A stretch of DNA of 64,000 nucleotides, taken from assembly GCF_003182485.1 (NCBI RefSeq), contig NZ_QGTX01000001.1, positions 930,001-994,000 of the forward strand. The letters are read 5' to 3'. The position numbers and the translations under genes are program-made. The DNA comes from Geodermatophilus normandii (GTDB taxonomy: Bacteria; Actinomycetota; Actinomycetes; Mycobacteriales; Geodermatophilaceae). The notes beneath the pieces were generated by a model. The model was given only the letters and a program-made list of their open reading frames with translations. It made no database searches and was not told the origin of the DNA. This document shows positions 20,903 through 30,348 of the stretch, piece by piece (positions within the stretch are counted from its first letter, which is position 1; every line of letters begins with the position of its first letter).

Positions 20903-21224
20903 CAACCCCCGTGCAGCGCCCAGCGCATCAGCACCCGGCGCAGTGATCCCCCATGACTGCCGGGGACTCCATCGTCCGACCGGCGAGAGGATCGTAACGA
21001 CGTCCAGGTCGTAGCAGAAGTAATTGCACACAAGCAGGTGGCGCACAAAGTGTCGTCACCCCTGTCGCCCGGACGATCCGAGTGCGCACCGTGACGGCGC
21101 GCGCCTCTTCCGCGCGTCGCCCCTGGTGGAGGGCACGAGCCGCCCGTCCACGAGCGGATCGGTCCCCTGCTCACCTGCTGTGGCCGGAGTCGTCGCCGCG
21201 AGCGCTCGACGCGATGGGACGCCG

Positions 21225-21896
21225 TCAGCCAGTCTGCGTGGGGTCCCATCGACGGGCGGCACGTGGCGGAGCGGGGTCGACTCCTCCAGTCACCGATCCC
21301 CACGAGACGAGGCGTCCCAGCACCGTGAGCAACGCCTCGCTGATCGAGTCCCCGACTTCCTGGTGGACCTCCGCGGGCTGACCGATGGGGTCGCGGATGT
21401 CGTCATCCGGTCCGCTCCGTCGCAGAGGCCTGCGAGCCGCCATCCTCTCCACGAGATCGCGTGCCCTGTCGACACTGCTCGCACCTCCGAGCGAGACGTT
21501 GTCGCCGACGAGCCCCAGGAGGTCCGCGGCTTCCCGCAGGGTGTAGGTCCGCGAGAGCGCACGAGGCGCGACGGCGAGCACGTCCCGACGGTGCTCTCTC
21601 GTCATCGTCAACGTGAGGTCCGCAGCATCGGCGATCGGCCCGGTCAACTGCCGGGCCAGGAAGCCGGAAGGATCTCCGCCCAGCCCCTGCAACACCAGAG
21701 CCGAGTGGGGGTGCATGCCCGCGCCGACGACCGCCCGGGTACCCGCGCTGCCCAGGTCGACCCACCGGGAACTCCCCGGCGAGGCGGCCTCCAGATACGC
21801 CCGCCCCAGGCGTTCGGCGAGGGGCGAGCGGCACACGTTCCCCGTGCACACCAGCAGTACGCCGAAGACCGGCGTGGAGGGCCACAGGCGAGGCAC
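21225..21896 (-). CDS. Low-molecular-weight protein tyrosine phosphatase
   Basis: LMW-PTP partners dephosphorylate the bacterial tyrosine kinases that control polysaccharide polymerisation (Wzb/Wzc systems). The 223-residue protein begins with LLVCTGNVCRSPLAE, giving the P-loop C-x5-R at residues 17-23. The general-acid Asp probably lies in the later DDIRDPIGQP. The family is usually about 150 residues. Here extra C-terminal sequence follows (VSWGSVTGGVDPAPP). GTG 21896 puts the P-loop at the usual distance from the N-terminus. The nearby Wzc-like kinase at 27573-29051 is the natural partner, though not adjacent. Confidence 0.87.
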   Translation of the reverse strand: MPRLWPSTPVFGVLLVCTGNVCRSPLAERLGRAYLEAASPGSSRWVDLGSAGTRAVVGAGMHPHSALVLQGLGGDPSGFLARQLTGPIADAADLTLTMTREHRRDVLAVAPRALSRTYTLREAADLLGLVGDNVSLGGASSVDRARDLVERMAARRPLRRSGPDDDIRDPIGQPAEVHQEVGDSISEALLTVLGRLVSWGSVTGGVDPAPPRAARRWDPTQTG

Positions 21897-22181
21897 ACCA
21901 CCAGTCTGGTGTCGAGTCCTCGGCCCGAACGACCGGAGGTGGACCGCGTCGCTCCCGCTGGTGAGCTCCAGGGAGGCCGAGGACCGCCCTGGCGGATGAC
22001 GCCTCACCCGTCGATGCTGGCAGCCGTGCGGGGTCACCGCCGCCCACCGCGGCTGAGCAGGAGGCAGGAGGTCAGCGTCGTGTGCTCGGCTCCCGAGTCA
22101 GAGCCTCCACGTGCGCCCGGCGACAGGACGCTGGAGACCGAGGTCCTGTGACCGAGCCGGCCCAGGGTGAGGGGACGCCCC

Positions 22182-23774
22182 GTGGATGACATGAGCCGGA
22201 GACGATTCGTCGCTGCGGTCACCGCAGGGGGAACGCTCGCCGGCGCCGCCGTCGTCGGCGTGGTCACGAAGCAGACCCCGGGAGGTCGTCTGTCTGCGAG
22301 CGACGTCCTCAACCCACTCGACCACGGAGCCGCCGGCGACGGCACGACGGACGACAGAGCCGCCATCCAGGCCCTGCTGGACTCGGCCCCGCCGGGCGCC
22401 ACGGTCCTCATCCCCGGCGGTCGCACCTTCGCGCTGAGCGGCGGGCTGGTCTGCGAGCAGACGGTGAACCTCTGCGGTGGCGGGACGATCGCCGTCGTGG
22501 GTGGGCTCGACGAGGACGGGATGCCGGCGGGCCTGACCCTCCGGGGACAGGGCTCCACGGTCCAGGGGGTCGTCCTGTCCAACCCCGGTGAACTGACCGG
22601 ACGGCCTGGGCTGACCACCGGTGGCTACAACGTCGGGATCCTCATCGAGGCGCACGACGTGCTCGTCTCGGAGTGCACGATCGACAGGTTCCAGGGCGGG
22701 ATCGTCGTCGCGGCCGACGGCGAGTGGCAGCGGATCCGCATCCTGGGCAATCGCATCGAGGACGTGCTCGGTCGCGGCCTCGGGCCGACGGATGTGACCT
22801 CACCCGACGGCGAGGACGGCGGGGACGGCATCTGCGTCTGGGGATCGCAGGCGACCGTGACGGGCAACGTCGTGAACGCCAAGGCAGGTCGCGACGCCCG
22901 GATCGGCATCCACTTCGAGGCCCTCCCCGATCGGCAGCGCAAGGTTCCGGCCACCGGCCATGCGGACGAGCAGATCAGCGTGTGCGGGAACGTGGTCTAC
23001 GGGCAGTTCCGTCGGGGGATCGTGGTCGAGCAGGCGACGGGGGCCACCGTGAACGGCAACTGCGTCGCCGACGCGACGTGGTGGTCCATCGCCCTCATCA
23101 ACACCCGGAACTGCACCGTGAGCGCCAACGCCATCGCCTGGACCCGGACGGCCGAGGACAACCAGGGTGAGAGTTGGAGTCCGCGCCGAGCGGCGTTGAC
23201 CTGCTACGGCGAAGTGTCGGACTGCGTGCTCAGTGACAACACGGTGCACGCCACGGCCACCAGCGCCGCGAGGTGCTTCGTCAACATCCAGTCGGACGAC
23301 GGCGTCCCGTCCGACCTCCTCATCAGCGGCAACGTCTTCGGCGGCGACCCCTCCGCCGCCATCCAGGACGCCCTCCTCACCGGACCCCGGACCTTGCGGC
23401 CACGCATCCTCGGCAACAGGTTCTCGGTGTTCACCGAGCGGGGCCTCAACCTCTACGGCGCCGATCGTTTCGAGGTGGCGAACAACAGCATCGACGGCAA
23501 CGACGGATCCCCCGGACGGGGGATCGAGGCCGACGGCGCCGGAGCCGGACTCATCAGCAACAACGTCGTCAGCAACGTGACGCAGGCGATCGTGGTGTCC
23601 AACTCCTCCGGAGTCCTCGTCGTGGGGAACCTCGTGACCGACTGTCAGGACGGCTTCGACGGGTATGCCTCCGCCGGCCTACTGGTCTCCAGCAACGCGT
23701 TCCGGGTCCTCGGCGCCAAGACGCTCAACATCGACGACGGGGCCAACGGCAACGTCGTCGCCTCGAACGGATGA
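22182..23774 (+). CDS. Exported right-handed beta-helix protein (pectate lyase-like)
   Basis: Probable polysaccharide-binding or -degrading protein of about 530 residues. The N-terminus carries a twin-arginine signal (SRRRFVAAVTAGGTLAGAA), so it is likely exported folded. The body starts with the pectate-lyase-3 type motif NPLDHGAAGDGTTDDRAAIQ and then runs as many short coils rich in GN-V and SGN-F repeats typical of parallel beta-helices. No catalytic set can be assigned with certainty. GTG 22182 follows AGGGTGAGGGG at a good spacing; ATG 22191 is an alternative. In this locus it could be a lyase or hydrolase acting on the exported polymer. Confidence 0.8.
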   Translation: MDDMSRRRFVAAVTAGGTLAGAAVVGVVTKQTPGGRLSASDVLNPLDHGAAGDGTTDDRAAIQALLDSAPPGATVLIPGGRTFALSGGLVCEQTVNLCGGGTIAVVGGLDEDGMPAGLTLRGQGSTVQGVVLSNPGELTGRPGLTTGGYNVGILIEAHDVLVSECTIDRFQGGIVVAADGEWQRIRILGNRIEDVLGRGLGPTDVTSPDGEDGGDGICVWGSQATVTGNVVNAKAGRDARIGIHFEALPDRQRKVPATGHADEQISVCGNVVYGQFRRGIVVEQATGATVNGNCVADATWWSIALINTRNCTVSANAIAWTRTAEDNQGESWSPRRAALTCYGEVSDCVLSDNTVHATATSAARCFVNIQSDDGVPSDLLISGNVFGGDPSAAIQDALLTGPRTLRPRILGNRFSVFTERGLNLYGADRFEVANNSIDGNDGSPGRGIEADGAGAGLISNNVVSNVTQAIVVSNSSGVLVVGNLVTDCQDGFDGYASAGLLVSSNAFRVLGAKTLNIDDGANGNVVASNG

Positions 23775-24038
23775 AGTGGCTCGCCCACCGCTGCTCGCTG
23801 CAGGGCATGCCCCCTCCGCGTGCGCAGCGTTCGTCAACGCAAGCGAAGCGAGATCCTCACCGTCCGCTGTACAGGGACGAGCGCGTCCAGGTCCGCCGTG
23901 TCATCGTCTGCCAGGACAGGCCAGCAGTCGTCGTCGCGCGACCCGCCCGTCCAGTGATCGCAGCGTCGGCAGCAGTAAGGTTCAGCCCCCGCCGATCAGC
24001 CGTCCCGTCGTCGCACGATCGTGGAGGGAAGCGTGAGG

Positions 24039-25085
24039 ATGCCCCGCTCCGGGGTCGTGCACCTGACCCACCGCTTGAGCAGCGGTGGAGTGGAGACCGC
24101 CATCCGCGTCTTCCTCGAGTCAGGTAGACGCCGCGACTACACGGTGATGACGCTGACCACCGATGACGGCGGACATCCAGAGGCAGTTCTCCCTGGCCGT
24201 GGCCTCAACAATCCGCTCACCTACCTGTCTCAGCTCGCGCGACTCGTCCGGAGACCACCCGCGGTCCTCGTCGTCTCCCTGTGGCGGGCCGCTCTGCTCG
24301 GCGCGGTCGTCAAGGTCCTGCGACCGAGGGTGCAACTGGTCGTTTTCCTGCACAACGTCCGGTACAAGAACCGGCCGGACCGGTGGTGCCACCGTGCAGC
24401 GCTCGCTGTGTCCGACGTCGTCTTCGTCGATTCCGAGGCCGCACGGGAGGCGCTCGTCCCGGACACGCGTCAACCGGTCCGTCGCATCACGTTCAAGCTC
24501 AGGACCGATGTCGCGGCGGTGCGGCCCACCTTCGAGGCACCGTGGTACCTGGCCTATTGGGGTCGGCTGTCGCCTCAGAAGCGGATCGACCGAGCCCTGC
24601 AACTGTTGGCGACGATGCGCCACCGGGAGGACTGCCGGCTGCTCTGCATCGGCACCGACGATGGCGACGGCGACCGGCTGAGGAAGATGGCAGCCGAGCT
24701 CGGTGTCGAGGAGTACGTGGAGTGGTTGCCCGAGATGCCCTTCCCCTCGATCGAGGCGCAGGTGTCCCGGGCCTCCTTCTTCGTACAGCTCAGTGACTTC
24801 GAGGGCATGGCGATGTCCGTCGTCGAGGCGATGCAGATGGGGCTGGTACCCGTCGTCTCACCGGTGGGTGAGATCCGGAACTACGCCGACGACGGGATCA
24901 ACGCGCTGGTCTTCCGGGGTGACGTCGAGGAACTGGCCGGCCGGGTCCTCGACGTCATCGGTGATCCGCAGCGGTGGCGCACGCTGCACGAAGCTGCGAT
25001 GGCGACCTGGCGGGAGACGCCCGGCTACACGGAGTCCTTCTCCGAGGCGATCGACGAGCTCCTGACGTCCGCGAGGAGGCCGTGA
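24039..25085 (+). CDS. Family 4 (GT-B) glycosyltransferase
   Basis: Retaining GT-B glycosyltransferase of about 348 residues. The N-terminal domain begins VVHLTHRLSSGGVETAI, with the conserved SGG acceptor loop. The C-terminal donor domain contains YWGRLSPQKRIDRAL and the E-x7-E motif in DFEGMAMSVVEAMQMGLVPV. GGAGGG precedes two possible starts, GTG 24033 and ATG 24039. The stop overlaps the flippase start as GTGA, so the two are coupled. Codon use looks less strictly G/C-ending than in the genes before 20 kb. Sugar donor unknown. Confidence 0.88.
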   Translation: MPRSGVVHLTHRLSSGGVETAIRVFLESGRRRDYTVMTLTTDDGGHPEAVLPGRGLNNPLTYLSQLARLVRRPPAVLVVSLWRAALLGAVVKVLRPRVQLVVFLHNVRYKNRPDRWCHRAALAVSDVVFVDSEAAREALVPDTRQPVRRITFKLRTDVAAVRPTFEAPWYLAYWGRLSPQKRIDRALQLLATMRHREDCRLLCIGTDDGDGDRLRKMAAELGVEEYVEWLPEMPFPSIEAQVSRASFFVQLSDFEGMAMSVVEAMQMGLVPVVSPVGEIRNYADDGINALVFRGDVEELAGRVLDVIGDPQRWRTLHEAAMATWRETPGYTESFSEAIDELLTSARRP

Positions 25086-26401
25086 GCCTGATCAAACGCC
25101 TGTCGGCACCAGTCCTCGCGCTGATGGGTTCCCATCAGCAGTCTCTGGCGCCGCAGCGAGGTGCTGGCAGCGAGACGGCCCGGAACCTCTCTGACGGATC
25201 GACCGGAAGGCGGCTCAGGCGCCACCTGGTGACGATCGGCCCCGGCTTCCTGGGCCAGGTGCTGGCACTCGGCGCCATGCTCGCCCCTGTCCTCGCCCGT
25301 CGGACGGACCAGGTACAGCTGATCGTCTTCTGCTCGTCAGCCGCCGTCCTGCTCCTCGGTCCCGCCACCCTCGGCATCCAACTGACGCTTCCCGCCTTGC
25401 GGGGGAAGATGACGCCGGCCATCGGGCTGGCATGCAGCATGCTGAGCCTCACGACGGTGTGTTCGGCCATGCTCGCGGCCCTCCTCGTCGTCCCCAGCGA
25501 GCACGTGGAGCTGGTGCTCTGCTCCGCACTCCTCCTCTACGCACAGGGCCTGTACGTCGTGACCACGACGCTGCTGATCCGAGCTGGAGACGCTGCCCGG
25601 ATCGCACGGATGCGGCTCCATTACGGCCTGACGCTCCTCAGCGCCACCTGTGTCGCCGTCGTGCTCCCGGGCAGCTACCCCCTCGTCCTGGCGACTGTGC
25701 TCGCCTACGTCGTGATCGTCGTGGTTCACGCTCGCACGGCAGTTCGGCCGGTCTGGCACGGCATCCACCGACTCCGCCGGTCCTCCCGACTCTTCCGGCC
25801 GTACATGCGGCATGCCCTGGCTCCGACCTTGTCCGAGCTCGCGACAGGCACCGTCGGCCCCCTCGCGGGCGTGGCGGTGGTCGGGACAGGTGCCTTCGGC
25901 GGGCCGTGGGCTGTCGTCAACCGCATCGCAGGTGGATTCATCACTCTGCTACAGCAGGTCCTCATGCCCCCTGTCGAGGTCGATCTGAGCCGCTCCGTAC
26001 GAGAGCGGGACAGGCTGGGGTTCTCCTCGTCCTCCCGTCGAGCTCTCCTCCTGGGAGCAGCCGTCGCGATGCTGGGCTGCATCGGCGCGCTGGGGCTGGC
26101 GGTCTACGCGGCACCGGACGCGCTCGACGTCAACGGTTGGCTGCTGATGGCGGGGATCACCGTCCTGTTCTGGGGTCCTACGCTCCTCCTCACTCCCCTC
26201 AGCCGCGTCTTGAACTTCCTGGGCCACAACCGGCTCAAGCTCTGGCTCGACCTCTTCCGCGCAGGCGGGCTCGTGCTGGCCTTCTTCCTGCTGCCCGGGC
26301 CTGCCAAACTGGTGGGCATGGCGGTCGTCGCGGCCGTCGCCTCGGGTGCGATCTATGTCGCGACCCGGCGCCAGATCAGGAGGTTCCGGGCCGGTCGGTG
26401 A
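25082..26401 (+). CDS. Wzx-like polysaccharide flippase
   Basis: Polytopic membrane protein of 439 residues with about twelve helices and no soluble domain, consistent with the MOP/MATE-like polysaccharide exporter superfamily. Visible helices include FLGQVLALGAMLAPVLA, FCSSAAVLLLGPATLGIQL and LVLATVLAYVVIVVV. The conserved-looking segment ALAPTLSELATGTVGPL lies mid-protein. It should flip undecaprenyl-pyrophosphate repeat units to the outer face of the membrane. Assignment rests on topology and position: coupled to a GT4 gene and near Wzc- and Wzy-like genes. No single motif is decisive. The 3' end overlaps the convergent GT4 gene by 26 bases. Confidence 0.75.
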   Translation: MSLIKRLSAPVLALMGSHQQSLAPQRGAGSETARNLSDGSTGRRLRRHLVTIGPGFLGQVLALGAMLAPVLARRTDQVQLIVFCSSAAVLLLGPATLGIQLTLPALRGKMTPAIGLACSMLSLTTVCSAMLAALLVVPSEHVELVLCSALLLYAQGLYVVTTTLLIRAGDAARIARMRLHYGLTLLSATCVAVVLPGSYPLVLATVLAYVVIVVVHARTAVRPVWHGIHRLRRSSRLFRPYMRHALAPTLSELATGTVGPLAGVAVVGTGAFGGPWAVVNRIAGGFITLLQQVLMPPVEVDLSRSVRERDRLGFSSSSRRALLLGAAVAMLGCIGALGLAVYAAPDALDVNGWLLMAGITVLFWGPTLLLTPLSRVLNFLGHNRLKLWLDLFRAGGLVLAFFLLPGPAKLVGMAVVAAVASGAIYVATRRQIRRFRAGR

Positions 26402-27524
26402 CGGCTCCCGGACCCTGAGCCAGCGGCTCAGCAGTACGCAGCACCTCGTCATAGACCGCCAGCACCCGCTTGCCGCTGATCGTCAACCCGTACCGGCTGC
26501 CGACGTGTCGGCGACCGTGGGCCCCCTCGCGGTCGGCGCCCTCCAGGTCCAGGAGCCGCTCGGACACCGCTGCCGCCAGAGCGTCGACGTCCTCGACCGG
26601 GACGACGGCTCCGGCGGACGGCGGGATGACCTCCCGTGCTCCCGCCACGTCGCTCATGACGACGCTGCGACCACTCGCTGCCGCCTCCAGGCTGACCAGC
26701 GCCATCCCCTCCCACCGTGACGGGGCCACCACGACCGTCGCGGCTGCATACCAGTCCCGCGGGTCGCTGCTGCCCACGAAGAGGACGCCCTCGCCCGCGG
26801 CCTTCTCCAGCCGCTGACGCTCGGGCCCCTCACCGACGAGCGCGAGTCGTGCGCCCGGTGCCACGTCTCGGATGGCCGGCCACGCGTCCAGGAGGACGTC
26901 CTGCCCCTTCTGCCGGCTCAGGCGGCCGACACAGACGGCGAGCGGGGCATCGCCCAGCCCGAGACGCTCCCGTGCCGCCCTGCGGTCGCGCGGGGAGAAG
27001 CGTTCGGTGTCGACCCCGTTGGGGACGACACGGGACTTGCCCTCCAGCCGCACGCCCAACTCGACCGCGTCTCGACACTCGGCCTCGCTGACGCAGACCA
27101 CACGGTGTGCCCACCTCACGGCCCAGCGTTCGTAGGCCAGCGTGAGCCGGCGCATGAGGCCCTCCACCGCCAGGAAGGACCACGCGTGCGGCTGGTAGAC
27201 GGTCGGGATGGAGGACCGGATGGCCAGGCGGCCGGCCAGGCCGGCCTTGGCGCTGTGCAGGTGCACCACATCCGGCCGGAGCCCACGCAGGGCTCGGCGG
27301 AGGCGGGCGGTCTCGACCGCAGTCGCCAGTCCGGGACTACGGCCGGCGGCCCAGGACACGTGGGCAGCGCCGGCTGCGACGGCCTCCGCCGGAAGCCAAC
27401 CCTCGTCGGGACAGACGACGGTGACCCGGAGCCCACACGACACCTGGTGACGAGCGAGCTGCACGACGCACCGGGCGACGCCCTCCGTCGTGGGCTGTGC
27501 GACATGGACGACGTGGACGGTCAT
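26376..27524 (-). CDS. Family 4 (GT-B) glycosyltransferase
   Basis: Retaining glycosyltransferase of about 382 residues with the classical GT4 layout. The N-terminal domain has VVHLHSAKAGLAGRLA and YQPHAWSF. The donor domain has VPNGVDTERFSP, CVGRLSRQKGQDVLLDAW, LVGEGPER and the E-x7-E motif in SRWEGMALVSLEAAASG. This resembles EPS GalNAc or mannose transferases of the WcaL/PimB group. ATG 27524 (MTVHVVHVAQ) is chosen over ATG 27530. It lies 48 bases from the Wzc-like gene on the same strand and is likely cotranscribed with it. Confidence 0.9.
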   Translation of the reverse strand: MTVHVVHVAQPTTEGVARCVVQLARHQVSCGLRVTVVCPDEGWLPAEAVAAGAAHVSWAAGRSPGLATAVETARLRRALRGLRPDVVHLHSAKAGLAGRLAIRSSIPTVYQPHAWSFLAVEGLMRRLTLAYERWAVRWAHRVVCVSEAECRDAVELGVRLEGKSRVVPNGVDTERFSPRDRRAARERLGLGDAPLAVCVGRLSRQKGQDVLLDAWPAIRDVAPGARLALVGEGPERQRLEKAAGEGVLFVGSSDPRDWYAAATVVVAPSRWEGMALVSLEAAASGRSVVMSDVAGAREVIPPSAGAVVPVEDVDALAAAVSERLLDLEGADREGAHGRRHVGSRYGLTISGKRVLAVYDEVLRTAEPLAQGPGAVTDRPGTS

Positions 27525-27572
27525 GTCCACCGACCGGACGGCGCAGAATCCGACATGGCTACATCCTGCTGA

Positions 27573-29051
27573 TCACGCCCGTCCGGGGCGACCGCGACGA
27601 CCCTCCGGGTCGGTGACTGGTGTGAGGGCCTGGGATCGGGCCGCCGACCTGCTGCTGGACCGGTGCGGGTCAGCCCGCTTCCGTGTCCGCGGTTGAGCAT
27701 CCTGCACGTAGTCGGTGCCGTAGCCGTAGGCCTGCGCTGCTCGAGCACTCAACGGGACGATGTTGAGGACGACGCCGAGGATGCGAGCCCCGACCCGTTC
27801 CAGCGTCGCCGTCGCCTGCTGCAGCTGGTCCTTGCGGGTGTGTCCGTGACGCACGGACACCAGGACGCCATCGGCGAGGACCCCCAGTCCCGCCGCGTCG
27901 GCCACGGGGAGCACCGGTGGTGCGTCGATGAGCACGAAGTCGTTGGACTCCCGCAGTTGGTCCACGAGGGAGAACATCTGCCGGGAGGACAGCAGCTCGT
28001 TGGGGTTCGGCGGGGTCGGACCGGCACCGATGACCTTCAGTCCCTCGGTCCCGAAGACCTGTTCGACCTCAGCAGCCTCCGCGCTGCCGGCCAAGACGTT
28101 GGTCAGCCCCACTCCGCCGACCAGGCCGAGGTAGCCGGCCACCCGCGGGCGACGGAGGTCGGCGTCGAGGAGCGTGACCTGCCGTCCCGACTCCGCCAGG
28201 GCGACGGCCAGGTTGATGGCGACCGTCGTCTTGCCCTCGGTGGGCATCGCGCTGGTCACCATGATCACCCGCGGTGGGTTGTCGACGCTGAGGAACTGGA
28301 GGGCGGTGCGCAACTGGCGGTAGTCCTCGGCAGCGCGGTTGGGACTCCGCTGGTCGTAGACGTGGCGCAGGCCCAGGGTCGTGTCTCGTAGCACGGTGCC
28401 GACCACCGGGGCCCCGCCGAGACCCGACGCAGTGTCGGCGCTCTTGACCGTCCGGTCCAGCTGGCGACGGAGGACCGCAGCCGCCGCGCCGAGGACGAGA
28501 CAGCCCAGGGTGGCGATGGCGACGATGCGCGGGATGTCGGGCCAGCTCGGCGACGTGGGCTCCTTCGGGTCCTCCGTCACCGTGGCCTTGACCGGCGCCT
28601 GCCCTCCACCGTTGGGGGTCTCCAGGTCCGTCACCAACACGGTGAACTCGTCACCCACCGCCTCGGCGATCTGCCGCGCCTGTTGAGGAGAGGGATCGTC
28701 GACGATCACGTTGATGAGCACCGTGTCGGCCACGGGGATGGCCGTGATGCGAGCGGCCAGTTCCTCGACGTCCTCGTCGAGGCCCAGCCGGTCGTTCACC
28801 CGTCCGGCCAGTTCCTCACCCGACAGCAGTTGTGCATAGGACGCCACCCGCTGCTGCGAGAACTGGCCGCCCTGGAACGCCTCCGAACTGGTCGACGTCT
28901 CCGTGCTGGCGATGAAGAACTGGGTCTCGGCCGAGTAGACCGGGGTCGTCGTCAGGCAGTACGCGACTGAGGCGCAGGCCCCGAGAAGGGCTCCGACGAG
29001 CGGCATCCACCAATTGGTGCGCAAGGCCGCGAACACGTCCTTCAGTTCCAA
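27573..29051 (-). CDS. Polysaccharide co-polymerase with tyrosine-kinase-type ATPase domain (Wzz plus CpsD/Wzc-like)
   Basis: Controls polymer chain length and export. The 492-residue protein has a Wzz domain with helix 1 near 15-34 and helix 2 near 174-194. A cytoplasmic BY-kinase domain follows, with Walker A SAMPTEGKTT at 267-276, Walker A' LLDADLRRP at 294-302 and Walker B VLIDAPP. Unlike many BY-kinases, the C-terminal tail is not a tyrosine cluster. It has only YGYGTDY and then an Arg/Ser-rich tail, so autophosphorylation may be limited. The LMW phosphatase at 21225 is the probable counter-enzyme. Same strand as the Wzy-like gene upstream, with an 81-base gap. Confidence 0.92.
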   Translation of the reverse strand: MELKDVFAALRTNWWMPLVGALLGACASVAYCLTTTPVYSAETQFFIASTETSTSSEAFQGGQFSQQRVASYAQLLSGEELAGRVNDRLGLDEDVEELAARITAIPVADTVLINVIVDDPSPQQARQIAEAVGDEFTVLVTDLETPNGGGQAPVKATVTEDPKEPTSPSWPDIPRIVAIATLGCLVLGAAAAVLRRQLDRTVKSADTASGLGGAPVVGTVLRDTTLGLRHVYDQRSPNRAAEDYRQLRTALQFLSVDNPPRVIMVTSAMPTEGKTTVAINLAVALAESGRQVTLLDADLRRPRVAGYLGLVGGVGLTNVLAGSAEAAEVEQVFGTEGLKVIGAGPTPPNPNELLSSRQMFSLVDQLRESNDFVLIDAPPVLPVADAAGLGVLADGVLVSVRHGHTRKDQLQQATATLERVGARILGVVLNIVPLSARAAQAYGYGTDYVQDAQPRTRKRADPHRSSSRSAARSQALTPVTDPEGRRGRPGRA

Positions 29052-29132
29052 CGAAGCCCTCGCCCCTCGGTCAGTCGCTCACCGGTGCAGGACAGTACCC
29101 GGACGAGCCAGGCGCGGATCCCGAGAGCAGGA

Positions 29133-30236
29133 TCATGCGACCTTCGGGTGACGGACGGCTGCCGACTCCTGGCTTGGCCCCCGGTCCCCGGCAGGTCGCC
29201 CGGCCACGTATATGGCGACCGGGAGGATCGGCGAGAGGTGGCGCAGATAGGACCCGTAGTCCGGCTCGAAGAAGCTCTGCACCAGGACGAAGGACACCAC
29301 GAGCGAGAAGCACCTCACCCACCTGATGTCGCCCTGGGCGCCTGATCCGTCACGCAGCCGCGATCGGATGCCCCGTCCGACCAGGACCCACATGGTGACG
29401 ATCAGGACGAAGAACGCCGCGTGCAGCGGATTGCCCGTGAGGAGCAGGGGGACCGGCAGGAGCAGCGTCACCAGCACCAGGAGGCACGACAGGGCCGACC
29501 CCACGAGGCCGCCCCCCACGGACACCGCGATGGCCGTCTCGGCGTCGGCGGACCCGCGGTCCTCGTTCACGACCCCGCGGAAGTGATCCAGTTCCACCCC
29601 CTGCCCGACGAGGAAGGCGACCGCACAGACCGCCGTCACGACCACGAGGAACACCAGCACGGTCCGTGGCCGGAACGGCCCCCGGAACACCCGCCGGGCC
29701 GCGATGTACGCAGCGGCGACGAGGAACCAGTACTCGCGGACGACGTAGGCGTATCCGAGCATGGCGCCGACGATCAGCACCTCGCCGGCGAGGCCGCGCG
29801 GTGCCGTGAGCAGCACGGCCACCAGCAGCAGCACGAAGACGTCCTTGGAGTAGGAGGACAGGTAGACCGCGGCGAACAGCAGGTACAGGCACGCGAGGAC
29901 GAACTGGGCTCTGGTGACGTAGCGGGTGTCCCGCCAGGCCAGGACCACGACCCCGTAGCAGAGCAGCATGGACAGGACGGCGACGGCGGCCGGACTGCTC
30001 TCGAGGCCGAGCCAGCGGTACAGCCCGCCGGTGACCGTGAAGGCGCGGTCCTCCTCGTACCTGGCGATGCCGGCAGCGACCTGCTGGATCTTCAGGCTGT
30101 CGTAGAAGTACTTGGGTGGCAGGGCGGACCGGATGAGCGGCATCGCGAGGACGAGGACCGCTGCGACGAGGACCAGCAACCACTTGTCGACGCGAGCCAC
30201 AGCCCCTTGCGGCGACGCTGCCCGGTCAACGGACAC
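29133..30236 (-). CDS. Wzy/EpsG-like polysaccharide polymerase (putative)
   Basis: Integral membrane protein of 367 residues with nine or ten helices and a larger extracytoplasmic loop near residues 215-240 (LDHFRGVVNEDRGSADAET). Features consistent with polymerases of the Wzy/EpsG type are the early PPKYFYDSLKIQ, the SSYSKDVFVLLLV segment with charged residues beside a helix, and EPDYGSYLRHLSPILP near the C-terminus. These families have poor sequence conservation, so the call rests on topology and on its place upstream of the Wzc-like gene. It would join lipid-linked repeat units on the outer membrane face. Confidence 0.65.
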   Translation of the reverse strand: MSVDRAASPQGAVARVDKWLLVLVAAVLVLAMPLIRSALPPKYFYDSLKIQQVAAGIARYEEDRAFTVTGGLYRWLGLESSPAAVAVLSMLLCYGVVVLAWRDTRYVTRAQFVLACLYLLFAAVYLSSYSKDVFVLLLVAVLLTAPRGLAGEVLIVGAMLGYAYVVREYWFLVAAAYIAARRVFRGPFRPRTVLVFLVVVTAVCAVAFLVGQGVELDHFRGVVNEDRGSADAETAIAVSVGGGLVGSALSCLLVLVTLLLPVPLLLTGNPLHAAFFVLIVTMWVLVGRGIRSRLRDGSGAQGDIRWVRCFSLVVSFVLVQSFFEPDYGSYLRHLSPILPVAIYVAGRPAGDRGPSQESAAVRHPKVA

Positions 30237-30348
30237 GACGGCTCCACGCCTCCAGCACGTGGTGAGTCTCGCACCCGCGAGCCGGCCCAGCGGCAGTCGA
30301 TCACCCTCACGAGACCTCTCGCGCCGGGTCCGCCGCGTCAGGTGAGCG

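Noticed and set aside
21047..21224. N-terminal extension of the second sugar transferase up to 21046
   Set aside because: The region upstream of about 20905 has low third-position G/C and encodes no membrane helix expected at the start, so it reads as non-coding leader.
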